The notes below the pieces were generated by a model. The model saw only the letters and a program-made list of their open reading frames with translations. It was not told where the DNA came from and ran no database searches. Below, piece by piece: positions 42,983-44,180 of a stretch of 44,180 nt of DNA (position 1 is the first letter of the stretch; every line of letters begins with the position of its first letter). The translations under genes and the position numbers were made by a program. The DNA comes from an uncultured Clostridia bacterium (lineage in GTDB: Bacteria > Bacillota > Clostridia > Christensenellales > UBA1242). The DNA is taken from NCBI GenBank assembly GCA_944376825.1, contig CALWDY010000004.1:1-44180 (forward strand), read 5' to 3'.

Positions 42983-43278
42983 TCAAAAAAAAATTCAAAA
43001 ACAATTAAACATAAAAAACAATTTACATATGTGCAAGTAATAATTGACAAAATTTTTACAATTTGCTATACATATAAAGGTGTTATAAAAATAGGATCAC
43101 CGATAATCAAAAAAATTAACAAATATCTTTTAATTAACAATAAAACAAATCAGCGATCCATCATTTAATTCGTGCTAATGTATCATAGCCAATCACCCAA
43201 CATTAGCAATTTAAAAACACCCAAATTTACCCCCTCCCCCCAAAAAAAACACGCGAAAATTTACTCAAAAACCGAATA
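42983..43278. other. Gene-free leader region before the tRNA-like array
   Basis: It holds a strong plus-strand promoter (43044-43072) and an inverted repeat TGCTAATGT/ACATTAGCA (43173-43181 and 43200-43208). The left arm matches the start of the odd array modules (GCTAATGTA), so it may be a decayed module 0. The stretch after it (43209-43278) resembles the B/C spacers of the array. No coding frame is convincing. Confidence 0.6.
43044..43072 (+). promoter_or_regulatory. Near-consensus promoter driving the tRNA-like array
   Basis: Perfect -35 TTGACA (43044-43049), a 17-nt spacer and TATACA (43067-43072). The predicted start near 43079 reads through all seven modules and the tRNA to the terminator at 44041, with no internal terminator (U-tract hairpin) visible. 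Confidence 0.7.
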
Positions 43279-43279
43279 T

Positions 43280-43958
43280 CCTAATGTAGCCAGTCGGTAG
43301 TGCACCGCCTTAGAAAGACAAGGAAAACGCATTTTTAAGCAATCTTACAACTAAATATTCGCTCCATTTTGGAGCTATGCTGATGTGGCACAGTCGGTAG
43401 CGCACCGCCTTGGTAAGATAAAAAATGGCAAATTTTACCACTTAAAAAACAATAAAATTTAACTCAAAAACTGAATATGCTAATGTAGCACAGTCGGTAG
43501 TGCACCGCCTTGGTAAGACAAGGAAAACGCATTTTCAAGCAATCTTACAACTAAATATTCGCTCCGTTTTGGAGCTATGCTGATGTGGCACAGTCGGTAG
43601 CGCACCGCCTTGGTAATTTTAAAATAACCAAAATTTACACCTCAAAAAACACTCAAAAATTTAATAAAAATTGCTTATGCTAATGTAGCACAGTCGGTAG
43701 TGCACCGCCTTGGTAAAACAAAAAATGGCAAATTTTACCACCCGAAAAACAACATAAAACATTCTCAAATTTCATTATGCTTATGTGGCGCAGCAGGCAG
43801 CGCACAGCATTGGTAAGATACGGTTTTACCATAAAAATTAACCTAAAAAATTGAATATGCTGATGTAGCTCAATCGGTAGAGCACTTCCTTGGTAAGACA
43901 AGCAATTGGCAATTTTAAGCAAAATTACAACTGAATAGTTACTCCATTTTGGAGCTAT
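43280..43958 (+). repeat. Array of seven tRNA-Thr 5'-half modules with exact 100-nt period
   Basis: Modules start at 43280, 43379, 43479, 43579, 43679, 43779 and 43859, before the intact tRNA at 43959. The conserved D-loop block (CAGTCGGTAG or variant) falls at 43291, 43391, 43491, 43591, 43691, 43791, 43871 and 43971. The first six are exactly 100 nt apart, then 80, then 100. Each module matches tRNA positions 1-39 and stops after the anticodon loop (CCTTGGTAAG). Spacers are of two kinds: A (after modules 1, 3, 7; contains CTCC(A/G)TTTTGGAG) and B/C/D (after 2, 4, 5, 6). Odd modules carry TAATGTAG and even ones TGATGTGG, giving a 200-nt higher-order unit. No integrase is nearby. Confidence 0.85.
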
Positions 43959-44034
43959 GCTGATGTGGCACAGTCGGTAGCGCACTGCCTTGGTAAGGCA
44001 GAGGTCACGGGTTCAAGTCCCGTCATCAGCTCCA
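43959..44034 (+). tRNA. tRNA-Thr (anticodon GGU), CCA encoded
   Basis: The 76-nt gene has a perfect acceptor stem GCTGATG/CATCAGC, discriminator T and encoded CCA. The D-stem GCAC/GCGC has one A-C mismatch (12:23). Anticodon stem CTGCC/GGCAG carries loop TTGGTAA (GGT = Thr), and the T-arm ACGGG-TTCAAGT-CCCGT is perfect. It is the only complete copy, at the end of the module array. Confidence 0.93.
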
Positions 44035-44040
44035 ATCATT

Positions 44041-44090
44041 AACCTTTGAAAAACCCTTATATTTAGGCACTTTCAAAGGTTTTTTATTTT
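44041..44090 (+). terminator. Terminator of the tRNA-Thr array unit
   Basis: AACCTTTGAAA (44041-44051) and TTTCAAAGGTT (44071-44081) form an 11-bp perfect stem with a 19-nt loop, followed by a T-tract. It lies 6 nt after the tRNA CCA. Confidence 0.88.
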
Positions 44091-44125
44091 CTAAAATTTT
44101 TGATAAATTTTTACTCGAAAAATAT

Positions 44126-44157
44126 TTGCTGTCAATTTTTGGAGCAATTGCTGTCAA
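44126..44157. repeat. Short direct repeat downstream of the tRNA
   Basis: TTGCTGTCAA occurs at 44126-44135 and 44148-44157 (22-nt step) with GGAGCA between, close to the 3' side of the tRNA. Read on the minus strand each contains TTGACA. This could be part of an attachment or promoter region cut by the window end. Confidence 0.35.
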
Positions 44158-44180
44158 AAAAGAGACAAAAAAATAGACCG

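Noticed and set aside
43280-43958. CRISPR array
   Set aside because: The period is 100 nt, the repeats are the 5' half of a tRNA, the spacers fall into related families, and no cas genes are present.
43680-43985. Minus-strand 101-codon open frame in the array
   Set aside because: It is a shadow of the tRNA-like repeats: its repeated peptide segments mirror the modules, and there is no ribosome site.
1-44180. Alternative genetic code (UGA as Trp), as in mycoplasma-like bacteria
   Set aside because: TGA ends genes normally (for example the stop at 35182-35184) and Trp is encoded by TGG throughout conserved proteins.
43959-44180. Integrated mobile element using the tRNA-Thr as attachment site
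   Set aside because: No integrase gene is in the window and no 3'-end tRNA duplicate is seen; only 5' halves are repeated. The possibility cannot be excluded beyond the right edge.

Overview
The window is strongly AT-rich chromosomal DNA from a Gram-positive-type bacterium. It reads as a low-GC, probably uncultured Firmicutes/Clostridia-like lineage. Evidence: the order holB-ricT-trmN6-like-rsmI and the pair tatD-rsmA match the Bacillus/Clostridium core; a spmA-spmB pair and a SpoVB-like flippase suggest sporulation ancestry; DUF421+DUF4363 and DUF378 membrane proteins are typical of Firmicutes; and TGA is used as a stop (standard code). Many genes have an AGGAG-type ribosome site, but several have a -10 box so close to the ATG that the mRNA would be leaderless or nearly so.

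Layout. 1-1284: the 3' end of an unknown gene, an intact IS200-type element (about 301-970), then a gene-free stretch with an IS-like hairpin. 1285-3274 (minus): histidine phosphatase, GNAT-like protein, LysM protein. 3305-5972 (plus): SpoVB-like flippase, DUF421, DUF4363. 5994-16796 (mostly minus): J-domain protein, uvrA, a plus-strand two-gene accessory cassette, uvrB, two small winged-helix-like/TM proteins, a secreted ComEC-type metallo-beta-lactamase protein, a patatin phospholipase, and an acidic coiled-coil membrane protein. 16854-20463 (minus): tmRNA, smpB, rnr, secG and a small membrane protein, which together form a trans-translation, mRNA-decay and secretion block. 20612-21955 (plus): a lone atypical reverse transcriptase with YGDD. 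22167-32090 (minus): one giant surface-protein gene (about 3,307 codons) ending in a Hedgehog/intein-like Hint domain. 32375-36804: ArsR regulator, DUF378, membrane proteins, guanylate kinase and an unknown Cys-cluster protein. 36869-42964: rsmA, tatD, spmA-spmB, rsmI, trmN6-like, ricT and holB.

43000-44090 holds the most unusual structure. A near-consensus promoter (43044-43072) points into an array of seven tRNA-Thr 5'-half modules. Their conserved D-loop block recurs at exact 100-nt steps (one step is 80 nt). The array ends in a complete tRNA-Thr(GGU) and a strong terminator. The module D-stems show compensatory changes, and each module's anticodon-loop sequence can pair with its own otherwise divergent spacer. 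I know of no described element with this design. The next most interesting items are the Hint-terminated giant adhesin, the YGDD reverse transcriptase and the accessory gene pair between uvrB and uvrA.
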